A DNA stretch of 64,000 nt from an uncultured Campylobacterales bacterium. Lineage in GTDB: Bacteria > Campylobacterota > Campylobacteria > Campylobacterales > Arcobacteraceae. Shown here one piece after another: positions 9,294 through 19,824 of the stretch. A program made the translations under genes and the position numbers. The first letter of the stretch is position 1. Each line of letters opens with the position of its first letter. Under the pieces are notes generated by a model. The model saw nothing but the letters and a program-made list of their open reading frames with translations, did not search any database and was not told the DNA's origin. The stretch is from the NCBI GenBank assembly GCA_947503785.1, contig CANNFB010000008.1, positions 41,836 to 105,835 on the forward strand, written 5' to 3'.

Positions 9294-10157
9294 TTGAAAA
9301 CTATAAGTGTTGCACATTCACCTGATGCTGATGATATATTTATGTACTATGCGATTAAATTTGGCTGGGTAACTCCAAATGATGCTAAATTTACTAATAT
9401 TGCTGATGATATTGAAACATTGAATAAGGCTACGTTACAAGGTGAGTATGATATTTGTGCTATTTCATTTGCTTTATATCCTTTTGTTAAAGATGATTAT
9501 GCTTTATTAAAAACAGCAGTTTCTTTCGGTGAAGGCTATGGGCCAAAACTTATAAAGAAAAAAGGTACTAGACTTAAAAAGAATTTTAAAGTAGCACTTA
9601 GTGGTGAATTTACTACTAATGGTCTTTTATTTAAGATAGCATATCCAAATGCAAGAATTACATATATGAATTTCTTAGAAATTGAACAAGCCGTAATTGA
9701 TGGTGTTGTTGATGCTGGAGTTTTAATTCATGAATCTATTTTGAATTTTAGTGATGAGTTAGAAGTTGAGAAAGAATTATGGGATATATGGGTTGAGTTA
9801 AGTGGTGGAGATTTGCCGTTACCACTTGGTGGGATGTGTATAAGACGTTCACTCCCTCTTCATAGTGCAATTGATTATGAAAATACATTAATCAAAGCAG
9901 TTGATGTTGCAAATAAAAATAGAAAAGTATTAGCTCCTATGTTACTAGATAAAGGACTAATTAGAGTTGATGCAGATACGTTAGATACTTATTTAGATCT
10001 TTATGCAAATGATAATTCAGTTGAATTAAGTGACATTCAATATAAAGCTTTAGATAAGTTGTTTGAACTTGGATATAAAAATGGATTTTATGAAAACTTA
10101 ATAAAATCACAAGATTTTTTAATCCCTAGTCTTTATAAAGAATTAAGAGCAAAATAA
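9294..10157 (+). CDS. mqnD: 1,4-dihydroxy-6-naphthoate synthase (futalosine-pathway menaquinone synthesis)
   Basis: A 287-residue cytosolic enzyme of the MqnA/MqnD family. The N-terminal HSPDADDIFMYYAI motif fits MqnD, which converts cyclic dehypoxanthinyl futalosine to 1,4-dihydroxy-6-naphthoate. Campylobacterota make menaquinone by this route. The start is TTG at 9294, supported by an aagga ribosome site 8 bases upstream; the frame has no better start. It leads a run of genes with murB six bases downstream. MqnA is the main alternative because the families are related, but the motif favours MqnD. Confidence 0.87.
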   Translation: MKTISVAHSPDADDIFMYYAIKFGWVTPNDAKFTNIADDIETLNKATLQGEYDICAISFALYPFVKDDYALLKTAVSFGEGYGPKLIKKKGTRLKKNFKVALSGEFTTNGLLFKIAYPNARITYMNFLEIEQAVIDGVVDAGVLIHESILNFSDELEVEKELWDIWVELSGGDLPLPLGGMCIRRSLPLHSAIDYENTLIKAVDVANKNRKVLAPMLLDKGLIRVDADTLDTYLDLYANDNSVELSDIQYKALDKLFELGYKNGFYENLIKSQDFLIPSLYKELRAK

Positions 10158-10163
10158 AAAAGA

Positions 10164-10943
10164 ATGGAAAATTATTTCAAAGAGTTAGACTTTTCAAGAT
10201 ATTCATCAATTAAAATTGGACCTAAAACAGAAGTTTTGGTAATAAATGAAATAGGTGATTATCCTGAATATCAAATACTAGGTCGTGCTAATAATGTATT
10301 AGTATCTCCAAATCATCCAAAGTTTGCAATTTTAGGTGAAGAGTTTGATTATATTAAAAAAGAAGGTGATTTACTTTATGTTGGATGTGCAACAACTTCA
10401 GGTAAACTTCTTACATATACTAGAAATAATGATATTGCAGATTTAGAGTTTTTAGCTAAGTTACCTGGAAACATGGGTGGTTTAGTTAAGATGAATGCAG
10501 GATTAAAATCTTGGGAAGTATTTAACTATGTTCATTCTATAAAAACAAAAGATGGATATATAAAAAAAGAAGATGTAGAGTATTCATATAGACATACAAA
10601 AATAGATACTATTGTTTATGAAGTGGTATTTAATATTTCTTATGGATTTTGTAAAGATAAACTAAAACAGTTTAATAAAATGAGAGATAATCAACCCCAT
10701 GTACCAAGTGCAGGTTCGTGTTTTATTAATCCAGAAGGTGATTATGCCGGACGATTAATAGAAGCAATTGGTTTAAAAGGTTTTGAAAAAGGCAATATGT
10801 CATTTTCTTCACAACATGCAAACTTTTTAGTAAACAATGGCAATGGAACATACGAAGATGCTGTGTATTTAATCGATTTAGCAAAGAGTAAAATTAAAGA
10901 GCAGTTTAATATAGATATAAAAGCAGAAGTAATAATTTATTAG
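10164..10943 (+). CDS. murB: UDP-N-acetylenolpyruvoylglucosamine reductase
   Basis: FAD-dependent reductase that makes UDP-MurNAc for peptidoglycan. At 259 residues it matches the short MurB of Campylobacterota. Features seen: the FAD-binding stretch GRANNVLVSP, AKLPGNMGGLVKMNAG, the YSYRHTKID substrate-binding segment and GSCFINPEGDYAGRLIE with the catalytic serine. It starts 6 bases after mqnD. Its own ribosome site is weak (aaaaaaga), so coupling with mqnD is likely. Confidence 0.95.
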   Translation: MENYFKELDFSRYSSIKIGPKTEVLVINEIGDYPEYQILGRANNVLVSPNHPKFAILGEEFDYIKKEGDLLYVGCATTSGKLLTYTRNNDIADLEFLAKLPGNMGGLVKMNAGLKSWEVFNYVHSIKTKDGYIKKEDVEYSYRHTKIDTIVYEVVFNISYGFCKDKLKQFNKMRDNQPHVPSAGSCFINPEGDYAGRLIEAIGLKGFEKGNMSFSSQHANFLVNNGNGTYEDAVYLIDLAKSKIKEQFNIDIKAEVIIY

Positions 10944-11002
10944 TAATATCATTTAATTTATGATAGAATGCAAAAATTCAAAATAATATAAGGTTTTTTT
11001 TA

Positions 11003-13414
11003 GTGAAGAATTTAGTAATAGTGGAGTCACCCGCAAAAGCGAAAACAATATCAAAGTTTCTTGGAAGTGATTACGTAGTAATGGCTTCAATGGGACATGT
11101 AAGAGATTTACCAAAATCAAAATTAGGGTTTGATCCAGACGATAACTTTAAACCTAAATACTTAATATCAACAGATAAAAAGAAAGTCATCACAGATTTA
11201 AAAAAACATATTAATAAAGACACTACAATTTACCTAGCGGCCGATGAGGATAGGGAAGGTGAAGCTATTGCTTGGCACTTAATCCCTGCACTTAAAATAG
11301 AGAATAATCCTATAAAAAGAATTGTTTTCCATGAGATTACAAAAGATGCAATTTTAAAAGCCTTAGAGAACCCTAGAGAAGTTGATCAACATTTAGTTGA
11401 TGCTCAGCAAGCAAGAAGAATACTTGATCGTGCAGTAGGATATGAGCTTTCTCCATTATTATGGAGAAAAGTTAGATATGGATTATCAGCAGGCCGGGTT
11501 CAAAGTGTTGCTGTAAAAATTATTGTAGATAGAGAAAATGAAATTAGAGCATTTAACCCAGAAGAGTATTGGAAAGTTAAATCTGAATTTTCAAATCCAG
11601 AGTTAAAATCAGAATTAGCAAAAATAAATGGAAAAACTGCAAAAATTAAAAACGAAGCTCAAGCTAAAGAAATTGAAGCTTCAATTAATATGGGCAATTT
11701 TGTATTAAATGATATAGAAGAAAAAGATTCAAAAAGAAATCCAGCAGCACCATTTACAACTTCAACATTACAACAAGAAGCAAGTAGAAAGTTAGGTTAT
11801 TCAGTTAAGCAAACTATGGTAATAGCGCAACAACTTTATGAAGGAAATGTAGGGAATATTCCAAATCATACAGGTGGTTTAATCACATATATGAGAACAG
11901 ATTCATTAAATCTTTCAAAAGTTGCAACTAGTGCTGCAAAAGATGTTATTGAAGCTGAGTATGGAAAAGATTATTCACTATCTAAACCTCGAACTTACAA
12001 ATCAAAAGCAAAAGGTGCTCAAGAAGCACATGAGGCTATTAGACCTGTAGATTTAAGTTTAAAACCTACTGACATAAAAGCATATGTAGATAGTGCTCAG
12101 TATAAACTTTACTCACTAATTTGGAAAAGAACGTTAGCTACTCAAATGGCTGCTGCCCAAATCGCAAATACTACATATAAAATAGAAGCAGGAAAAGATA
12201 AAGAGTATGAATTTCAAACAAAGGGACAAAGAATAATCTTTGCTGGATTTATGAAAGCTTATACAGAAGGTAGTGATAACCCAGAAGGGGCACTTGATAG
12301 TACTGAAAAAATTCTTCCTACAATTAAAAAAGGAACAGTTCTAGATTTAGAAAAACTAGATTTAGAACAATTATTTACAAAACCACCAGCTCGTTATACA
12401 GAAGCTTCTTTAGTTAAAAAACTTGAAGCTGAAGGTATTGGACGACCTTCTACTTATGCTCCAACAATTTCTACTATCCAACAAAGAGAATATGTAGTAA
12501 AAACAGAAGACAAAAAATTAACTCCAACACCAACTGGTGAAATAGTTAATAGCTTTTTAGCTGATCACTTCTCAGATGTTATCAATCTTGGATTTACTGC
12601 TAAAATTGAAGAAGAGTTTGATGAGATTGCTGAAGGTAAAATTGCTTGGGAACAAGTAATGCAAGAGTTCTATGGCAGTTTTAAAAAGACTATTATTGAA
12701 AAAGAAGAAACTGTAAATAAAGAAGATTATCTGCAAATTAGAGAAATGGGAACAGATCCAAAATCAGGTAAACCTATGAGTGCTAGAGTTGGAAGATTTG
12801 GTCCTTTTGTTCAAATTGGAACTAAAGATGATGAAGAAAAACCTTTATTTGTAGCAATTCCAAAGCATTTAAATATGGATACTATTACTATGGATGAAGC
12901 ATTGTTCTTATTCACACTTCCTAGAGTTGTTGGACAAGATAAAGATGGTGATGATATCAAAGCAAATATTGGAAGATTTGGGCCATATTTACAAGTAAAA
13001 TCTTCATATTATTCTTTAAAAGAAGATGATCCTTATAAAATTGAATTACCACGAGCTTTAGAAGTAATTCAAGAGTTAAAAGAAGCAAAAGCAAAAGCTA
13101 CTATAAAAGTTTTTGAAAAAGAAAAAATACATGTTTTAATTGGAAGATATGGAGCTTATATCAAACAAGGTAGAAAAAACTATAAAATTCCAAAAGGAAA
13201 AGTTGCAGAAGATTTAACTCTTGAAGAGTGTGAAGCAATTATTGCAAAAGATCCTAAATCAAAAACACCAGATAAGAAAACACCTGCTAAAAAAACTGCG
13301 GCAAAGAAAAAACCAGCAGCAAAGAAGCCAGCAGCAAAAAAAGCTCCTGCTAAAAAAACAGCAGCAAAAAAGCCAGCTGCTAAGAAAACTCCTGTAAAAA
13401 AAGAATCAAAGTAA
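11003..13414 (+). CDS. topA: DNA topoisomerase I with Lys/Ala/Pro-rich tail
   Basis: Type IA topoisomerase that relaxes negative supercoils, 803 residues. The Toprim motif VESPAKAKTISKFLG begins at residue 7, and the active-site tyrosine is in GLITYMRTDS. Instead of zinc fingers the C-terminal part carries three repeats built around GRFGPF/GRFGPY/GRYGAY. The last ~50 residues are a histone-H1-like tail of KKPAAKK/KKTAAKK units, which probably adds non-specific DNA binding. The start is GTG at 11003, preceded by aagg. The phosphoesterase gene follows 6 bases downstream. Confidence 0.97.
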   Translation: MKNLVIVESPAKAKTISKFLGSDYVVMASMGHVRDLPKSKLGFDPDDNFKPKYLISTDKKKVITDLKKHINKDTTIYLAADEDREGEAIAWHLIPALKIENNPIKRIVFHEITKDAILKALENPREVDQHLVDAQQARRILDRAVGYELSPLLWRKVRYGLSAGRVQSVAVKIIVDRENEIRAFNPEEYWKVKSEFSNPELKSELAKINGKTAKIKNEAQAKEIEASINMGNFVLNDIEEKDSKRNPAAPFTTSTLQQEASRKLGYSVKQTMVIAQQLYEGNVGNIPNHTGGLITYMRTDSLNLSKVATSAAKDVIEAEYGKDYSLSKPRTYKSKAKGAQEAHEAIRPVDLSLKPTDIKAYVDSAQYKLYSLIWKRTLATQMAAAQIANTTYKIEAGKDKEYEFQTKGQRIIFAGFMKAYTEGSDNPEGALDSTEKILPTIKKGTVLDLEKLDLEQLFTKPPARYTEASLVKKLEAEGIGRPSTYAPTISTIQQREYVVKTEDKKLTPTPTGEIVNSFLADHFSDVINLGFTAKIEEEFDEIAEGKIAWEQVMQEFYGSFKKTIIEKEETVNKEDYLQIREMGTDPKSGKPMSARVGRFGPFVQIGTKDDEEKPLFVAIPKHLNMDTITMDEALFLFTLPRVVGQDKDGDDIKANIGRFGPYLQVKSSYYSLKEDDPYKIELPRALEVIQELKEAKAKATIKVFEKEKIHVLIGRYGAYIKQGRKNYKIPKGKVAEDLTLEECEAIIAKDPKSKTPDKKTPAKKTAAKKKPAAKKPAAKKAPAKKTAAKKPAAKKTPVKKESK

Positions 13415-13420
13415 AAATAA

Positions 13421-13933
13421 ATGAAAATTGGTATTCTCTCAGATAGTCACTTTAAAAGTGACTATACTAAAGAAGTAATTGATTTACTAAAAGAAAAGGG
13501 ATGTGAGTATTTAGTTCATGCCGGAGATTTATGTATTGAAAAAAATCTTCAATTATTAGAAGAATCAAAACTTCCTTATGTAAGTGTTTTTGGAAATAAT
13601 GATATGAGTTTATTCCCTCTTTCAAATAAATATGTAATAAAACAAGAGCCTTACTATTTTAAAATAAAAGAAAATAAGTTTAAATTAATGCACATGCCTT
13701 ATCACTTAAGTCCTGATAGTGATATCGTGATTTTTGGTCATACTCATATGTTTGAGTGTGAATATAAAAATAAAACACTCTTTATAAATCCAGGTGAAGT
13801 TTGTGCAAGAGAAAAGCCGCATATTGAATGTGCACTACTAGAAATTAATGAAAATGAGTATATAATCTCACACTATTTTAAAGATATAAATAAAAAAAAT
13901 TATGAAAAAGAAGAGTATAAATATGAAAGATAA
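13421..13933 (+). CDS. YfcE/MJ0936-type metallophosphoesterase
   Basis: A 170-residue calcineurin-like phosphoesterase of the small YfcE family. Metal-binding motifs appear in order: GILSDSH, HAGDLC, VFGNND (GNHD-type) and FGHTHM. Bacterial relatives hydrolyse phosphodiesters, but the natural substrate is unknown. It lies between topA and bioB, and its C-terminus overlaps the bioB start by 11 bases, so the three genes are probably one transcript. Confidence 0.88.
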   Translation: MKIGILSDSHFKSDYTKEVIDLLKEKGCEYLVHAGDLCIEKNLQLLEESKLPYVSVFGNNDMSLFPLSNKYVIKQEPYYFKIKENKFKLMHMPYHLSPDSDIVIFGHTHMFECEYKNKTLFINPGEVCAREKPHIECALLEINENEYIISHYFKDINKKNYEKEEYKYER

Positions 13934-14804
13934 ATTTAAAAATACAGATGAAATATTTTTATGTGCTATATGTAATGCCGAAAGTGGTACTTGTAATGAA
14001 GACTGTAAATTTTGTACGCAAAGTGTAAGATATAAAGCAGATATTCAAAGATATACATTAAAAAGTACAGAACAAATTATAAAAGAAGCGAAGGCTGCGA
14101 GAGCAAACGGTGCAGTTGGTTTTTGTTTAGTAACAGCTGGACTTGGGCTAACTGATAAAAAAACTAAATTTATTGCAGCAACTGCAAGAGCAATTAAAAA
14201 AGAAAACTTAGGACTTAGATTAATAGCATGTAATGGAACAGCTTCTGTTGAGCAGTTAAAAGAGCTTAAGGCTGCTGGAATAGATAACTATAACCATAAC
14301 CTTGAAACATCAAGAGACTTCTATCCTAGTATTTGTACTACACATCCTTGGGATGATAGATATCAAACATGTTTAAATGTTAAAGAAGCAGGTTTACAAC
14401 TTGTTTGTGGTGGTATTTTTGGAATGGGTGAAACTCAAGAAGATAGAATCTCTATGATTAAATCTATTGCATCTTTAGATCCAATGAATGTTCCTTTAAA
14501 CTTCTTCCATCCAAATGAAGCTTTACCAATTGTTGAAAATACAATTACAAGAGAAGAAGCTTTTGAACTAATTACACTTTCAAGAGAAATGATTCCAAAT
14601 GCACATAAAATTATGGTTGCAGGTGGAAGAGAGTTAATGTTTGGTGAAGAACAATATGAAATCTTTAACAGAGGTGCAAATGCATTTGTTATTGGTGATT
14701 ATTTAACTACAACTGGAAAAACTCCAAAAGATGATGTTGATGCACTTGAAGCCTTAGGATTTAAAATAGCAAAACACGTAGTTAAAATGGAAGACGAGAA
14801 GTAA
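13923..14804 (+). CDS. bioB: Biotin synthase (radical SAM)
   Basis: Inserts sulfur into dethiobiotin. The radical-SAM cluster motif CNEDCKFC lies near the N-terminus (CNAESGTCNEDCKFCTQS), with the usual YKADIQRY, NHNLETSRDFYP and GGRELMFGEEQ stretches. The ORF track begins at 13902, but the ATG at 13923 (MKDKFKNTDEIFL) has an aagaagag ribosome site and matches the length of Campylobacter homologues, so I chose it. Overlap with the upstream phosphoesterase gene suggests coupling. No other bio genes are in the window. Confidence 0.94.
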   Translation: MKDKFKNTDEIFLCAICNAESGTCNEDCKFCTQSVRYKADIQRYTLKSTEQIIKEAKAARANGAVGFCLVTAGLGLTDKKTKFIAATARAIKKENLGLRLIACNGTASVEQLKELKAAGIDNYNHNLETSRDFYPSICTTHPWDDRYQTCLNVKEAGLQLVCGGIFGMGETQEDRISMIKSIASLDPMNVPLNFFHPNEALPIVENTITREEAFELITLSREMIPNAHKIMVAGGRELMFGEEQYEIFNRGANAFVIGDYLTTTGKTPKDDVDALEALGFKIAKHVVKMEDEK

Positions 14805-14813
14805 GGCTGTTTA

Positions 14814-15971
14814 ATGAGTGAAGAAATATCAATAATTATTACAATATCTTTAATTATATTTACTTCACCATTAATTGCTAAGATATTAAGACTACCAACT
14901 ATTACAGTTGAAATAATGTTAGGTGCAGTTGCTGCATACTTTGCATTTATAATTGATCATGCAATTTTAGACTTAGCTTCAAAACTAGGATTTTTATATC
15001 TGATGTTTTTAGCAGGGTTGGAAGTTGACATGAAAAAAATCGTGAATATTTCCTCTACAATTTTAAAAAAATCCCTAATTTATAATGCAATACTTTTTTC
15101 ATTATCTGCACTAATTACCGTATATTTAGATATTGGATATATCTTTATCGTTATTTTACCTTTAATCTCTATAGGTCTATTAGCTGCTTTAAAAAAAGAG
15201 TATGGCGATGTAGAGTGGATCAGGCTTTCTATTTTAGTAGGTCTTATTGGTGAAATTGTTTCTATTTTTGCTCTTACAACTGTAACAGCAGGTCTAGAAT
15301 TTGGGATTAATTTTGAGTTTTACAAAGTAATGTTCTTATTTGTTATGTTCTTAATTTCTATGATAATTTTTTATAAAGTATTTCACAATCTAATTTGGTG
15401 GTTCCCTGAAATCAAAGCATATTTAATGCCTGAAAATGACCATCAAGAACAAGATATTAGAGTTTCTATGAGTATCTTCTTCTTGATGATTGCCGTTATG
15501 ATGATCCTGCAGTTAAAAGTTGCCTTTGGAGCATTTATTGCAGGAGCATTTATAACAACATTTTTTGAGCAACACAATAAGCAATTACCTCATAAATTAG
15601 AGCACTTTGGTTTTGGGTGGCTAGTTCCTATTTTCTTTATTTCTGTTGGGGCTTCGTTTGAATTAACAGCAGTATTTCAAGATGGATTATTTTTAAAAGC
15701 AATTCTAATAGTGTTAGCAATGGTAGGAATAAGATTTGTAGCTTCCCTGTTATTTGTAAAAGAGATGGGATGGAATAGGTTTTTTATGATTGGACTTTCT
15801 CACTCAATGCCAATTACGCTTTTAATAGCAGTAACAACAATAGCATATAACAATCACTCAATAACACAAGAATATTACTATGCGTTTATTCTAGCAGCTA
15901 TCTTAGAAGTATTAATAGTTATGATAGCTATTAGAATTTTATCTTATTTTATTACTTCAAAGAAGATATAG
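14814..15971 (+). CDS. CPA2-type cation:proton antiporter (Kef-like membrane part)
   Basis: A 385-residue polytopic membrane protein with about 11-12 helices and Na+/H+ exchanger features (LRLPTITVEIMLGAVAA, GFLYLMFLAGLEVDMKK, FGAFIAGAFITT, FGFGWLVPIFFISVGA). It exchanges Na+ or K+ for protons. It lacks the cytosolic TrkA-N nucleotide-binding domain of true KefB/KefC, so a simple antiporter is more likely. The bioB stop TAAG provides part of its ribosome site. Its 3' end overlaps the convergent AMIN-like gene by 20 bases. Confidence 0.88.
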   Translation: MSEEISIIITISLIIFTSPLIAKILRLPTITVEIMLGAVAAYFAFIIDHAILDLASKLGFLYLMFLAGLEVDMKKIVNISSTILKKSLIYNAILFSLSALITVYLDIGYIFIVILPLISIGLLAALKKEYGDVEWIRLSILVGLIGEIVSIFALTTVTAGLEFGINFEFYKVMFLFVMFLISMIIFYKVFHNLIWWFPEIKAYLMPENDHQEQDIRVSMSIFFLMIAVMMILQLKVAFGAFIAGAFITTFFEQHNKQLPHKLEHFGFGWLVPIFFISVGASFELTAVFQDGLFLKAILIVLAMVGIRFVASLLFVKEMGWNRFFMIGLSHSMPITLLIAVTTIAYNNHSITQEYYYAFILAAILEVLIVMIAIRILSYFITSKKI

Positions 15972-16698
15972 TAATTAAGTTATCTTTGTATTCAACTTTA
16001 TAATTACTTGGTTTCATAGATAGTAAGATTACTACTCTATAAAACTTTTCTTTTTTGTGATTTCCTACAGCAATTTTTTTAAAGTTTAACGAATCTAAAT
16101 CTTCTCTTTTAGTATAGAAATTTTTTCTAGCTTTATAATCAATAATAAGTTTATTTTCTTTATCAATATTAAACTTTTTTGAAATAGCATCTTTTGTATG
16201 AATGATTAATTTATTATCATTGTATTCAACTTTAATAAAATCTAAAAGTACTTTTGTTTTTGTAGTCATTTCATCTTCTATGATGTCAGTTCTAGGCTTT
16301 ACATAAACAATTTGTTTAGGTTCAATCATTTCTTTTTTTGCTAATTCTTTTTTTACAAGTCTTTTTACTTTACTTTCTGATTGAACTTGAGCTTTTTTAA
16401 TTAACTTTTTAACTTCTTTTTTTGTGTAAGTTTTTTCCACTTTTAAAGCAGGAGTTAATTTCTTGATAGCTTCTTCAACTTTTTTTTCATTTTCATTGAT
16501 TTTAGATACCTTTGACATTTTCTCTTGCATTTCTTGTATATAAGCAGATTCATTTATTGAATTATCATCAATTTCATTTTGCTCTATTATTCTTGCTGCT
16601 TCTTCTTCATAAGCATTTGTAGCTTCAAATGGATTCTCTCTAGCATTTAAGTTAAAAGCTAAAACTATTGTTAATGTAAATAAAAATAAAGTTTTCAT
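15952..16698 (-). CDS. Secreted AMIN-domain-like protein
   Basis: A 248-residue protein with a cleavable-looking signal peptide (LFLFTLTIVLAFNLNA). A highly charged, lysine/glutamate-rich helical middle (about 25-125) is followed by a beta-rich C-terminal domain (FIKVEYNDNKLIIHTKD...YKVEYKDNLITISSLK) resembling AMIN domains that bind peptidoglycan or envelope partners. It occupies the position of Cj1670 (cgpA) downstream of recA-eno in Campylobacter. It overlaps the FtsB-like gene by 4 bases (ATGA), so the two are coupled. Function is not established. Confidence 0.75.
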   Translation of the reverse strand: MKTLFLFTLTIVLAFNLNARENPFEATNAYEEEAARIIEQNEIDDNSINESAYIQEMQEKMSKVSKINENEKKVEEAIKKLTPALKVEKTYTKKEVKKLIKKAQVQSESKVKRLVKKELAKKEMIEPKQIVYVKPRTDIIEDEMTTKTKVLLDFIKVEYNDNKLIIHTKDAISKKFNIDKENKLIIDYKARKNFYTKREDLDSLNFKKIAVGNHKKEKFYRVVILLSMKPSNYKVEYKDNLITISSLK

Positions 16699-16937
16699 TC
16701 TTCAGGCTCCAGATTTTTTAATTCAAAATATTCTTTTTGCAAATAAGCATTATCTTCTTGAAGTCTTATAATCTCTTTTTCTAAGTAAATTTTCTTATGT
16801 TTTAAAGAGTTATATACTTCTAATGAATTAGCTCCAAAAAGAGTATTAGCTACGTGATAAGAAAGAAATATAGTAAGTGCAATAGAGGCTATTGCAATTG
16901 CTATAAATTTTCTATAATTACGTAAAAAGTTTTTCAT
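16695..16937 (-). CDS. Small FtsB/DivIC-like membrane coiled-coil protein
   Basis: An 80-residue protein with a short basic N-terminus, one membrane helix (about 11-31) and a C-terminal coiled coil (KIYLEKEIIRLQEDNAYLQKEYFELK), the layout of septum-formation initiator proteins FtsB/DivIC. The gene lies between eno and an envelope protein gene; ftsB next to eno is a widely conserved arrangement. It starts 8 bases after the eno stop and lacks a strong ribosome site, so translation is probably coupled to eno. Confidence 0.8.
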   Translation of the reverse strand: MKNFLRNYRKFIAIAIASIALTIFLSYHVANTLFGANSLEVYNSLKHKKIYLEKEIIRLQEDNAYLQKEYFELKNLEPEE

Positions 16938-16945
16938 AAATTATA

Positions 16946-18229
<1,284 letters not shown>

Positions 18230-18325
18230 CTATTCTTTATAATTTGTATGATTATATCTAAAATTTGATTTTTGTTTGCTTTGCTAAGCTAGTTTTTGTG
18301 TGTTTAAAAAAAGTAGTAAAAGAAG

Positions 18326-18351
18326 AATCAAAGAGAAGAATCTCTTTGATT
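18326..18351 (-). terminator. Terminator-like hairpin after recA
   Basis: Perfect 11-bp stem (aatcaaagaga / tctctttgatt) with the loop AGAA, 19 bases past the recA stop. On the minus strand it is followed by T/C-rich sequence. It would separate recA from eno. Confidence 0.7.
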
Positions 18352-18369
18352 TAAAGAAAAAATTAGATT

Positions 18370-19413
18370 TTAATCGTCTTCATTTTCATCTTCTTGAGGT
18401 ATTGCACCTTTTAAGATTTCATCATTTACGCCCATTGCTTCTAAAATTTTATTTTCAATTTCAAGTGCGATTTCAGGATTATCTCTTAAGAATACTTTTG
18501 AGTTCTCTTTACCTTGTCCAATTTTTGCATCGCCGTATGAAAACCAAGATCCTGCTTTATCAACAATATCAAGTTTAACACCATAATCTACAAGTTCTCC
18601 CATTTTAGAAATACCCTCACCAAACATGATATCAAACTCAGCTAATTTAAATGGAGCAGCAACTTTGTTTTTTACAACTTTTACTTTTACTCTATTTCCT
18701 ATAGAATTTTCACCTTGCTTTAGTGTAGCAATTCTTCTAATATCAAGTCTAACAGAAGAATAGAATTTAAGCGCATTTCCACCAGTTGTAGTTTCAGGAC
18801 TACCGTAACCTGTCATACCGATTTTCATTCTAATTTGGTTAATAAAGATTACCGTACATTGCATTTTATTTAATAAACCAGTAATTTTTCTTAAGGCTTT
18901 ACTCATAAGTCTAGCTTGAACACCAACTTGCTGATCATCCATATCTCCATCAATTTCTACTTTTGGAGTAAGTGCTGCAACTGAATCTATAACAACTAAA
19001 TCTACAGCACCAGATCTAATAACAGTTTCTAAAATCTCTAGAGCTTGTTCCCCATAATCAGGTTGAGAAACAAGTAAGTTATCAATATCAACACCTAAGT
19101 TTCTAGCATACATAGTATCTAAAGCATGTTCTGCATCAATAAACGCACAAACACCACCGGCTTTTTGACATTCAGCAATTGCGTGTAGAGTAAGAGTTGT
19201 TTTACCAGAAGATTCAGGCCCATAAATCTCAATAACTCTTCCTTGTGGAAGTCCACCTACACCAAGTGCTAAGTCAAGTCCCAATGAACCAGTACTAATA
19301 GCTTCAGTAGGAACTACTTCTTTATCCCCAAGTCTTATTAAAGTACCTTTTCCAAATGCTTTGTCAATTTGTTTTATAGCTAAGTCTAGTGATTTTTTTT
19401 GATTATCATCCAT
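18370..19413 (-). CDS. recA: Recombinase RecA
   Basis: DNA strand-exchange ATPase and LexA-type co-protease, 347 residues. Walker A is GPESSGKT, and Walker B is [10 protein letters not shown]. The L1/L2 DNA-binding loops follow ([29 protein letters not shown]), and the tail is acidic (EDENEDD). ATG at 19413 has an agga ribosome site. No recX follows; the eno block lies downstream, as in Campylobacter. No SOS box was recognised upstream. Confidence 0.98.
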   Translation of the reverse strand: MDDNQKKSLDLAIKQIDKAFGKGTLIRLGDKEVVPTEAISTGSLGLDLALGVGGLPQGRVIEIYGPESSGKTTLTLHAIAECQKAGGVCAFIDAEHALDTMYARNLGVDIDNLLVSQPDYGEQALEILETVIRSGAVDLVVIDSVAALTPKVEIDGDMDDQQVGVQARLMSKALRKITGLLNKMQCTVIFINQIRMKIGMTGYGSPETTTGGNALKFYSSVRLDIRRIATLKQGENSIGNRVKVKVVKNKVAAPFKLAEFDIMFGEGISKMGELVDYGVKLDIVDKAGSWFSYGDAKIGQGKENSKVFLRDNPEIALEIENKILEAMGVNDEILKGAIPQEDENEDD

Positions 19414-19508
19414 GTTATTTCCTAATTTTTGTTTCTATTATTTATTTATGTGAGAATTTTAGCAGATTTATTTTGAATTGTTGATTTATATTGCAAATTG
19501 TAAGATTT

Positions 19509-19703
19509 TTATTTTTCTTCTTGAATCTTTTCAACTGTTTCAATAGTTTTAATGTGTGACTTAACTCTTTGTTTCATTGTAAAGGATTTAATATGCTTTG
19601 CTAGTATTTTTGTATATTTTTTATAATTTCTTGAGTCTTTTTCAAATGATGCTAATTTTTTTTGTATTTTTAATATATCTTGAGGGATTGTACTCTTTTC
19701 CAT
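19509..19703 (-). CDS. Small basic hypothetical protein
   Basis: A 64-residue, lysine-rich protein predicted to be almost entirely helical (MEKSTIPQDILKIQKKLASF...). I do not recognise a family. It has an aaagg ribosome site 7 bases before the ATG and sits between the flagellin terminator and recA, both on the same strand, which supports it as a real gene. Position suggests, but does not prove, a link to flagellin expression. Confidence 0.5.
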   Translation of the reverse strand: MEKSTIPQDILKIQKKLASFEKDSRNYKKYTKILAKHIKSFTMKQRVKSHIKTIETVEKIQEEK

Positions 19704-19773
19704 ATACTTGCCTTTTAAATACTTTGATAATTATTATTGCATATATCTTCTTAAAATAGTTTTTATACAAAAA

Positions 19774-19801
19774 AAAACTCAAGTCCGAAGACTTGAGTTT
19801 T
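19774..19801 (-). terminator. Rho-independent terminator of the flagellin gene
   Basis: Perfect 12-bp stem (aaaactcaagtc / gacttgagtttt) with a CGAA (minus strand TTCG) tetraloop, 24 bases past the flagellin stop. On the minus strand it runs into a T tract. TTCG loops are a stable, classical terminator form. Confidence 0.92.
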
Positions 19802-19824
19802 AGTGTTAAAGTTTAAAAGAATTA

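Noticed and set aside
13260-13411. Possible tandem DNA repeat at the end of topA
   Set aside because: The periodicity comes from the Lys/Ala/Pro-rich protein tail (KKPAAKK units). It is part of the topoisomerase, not a separate repeat element.
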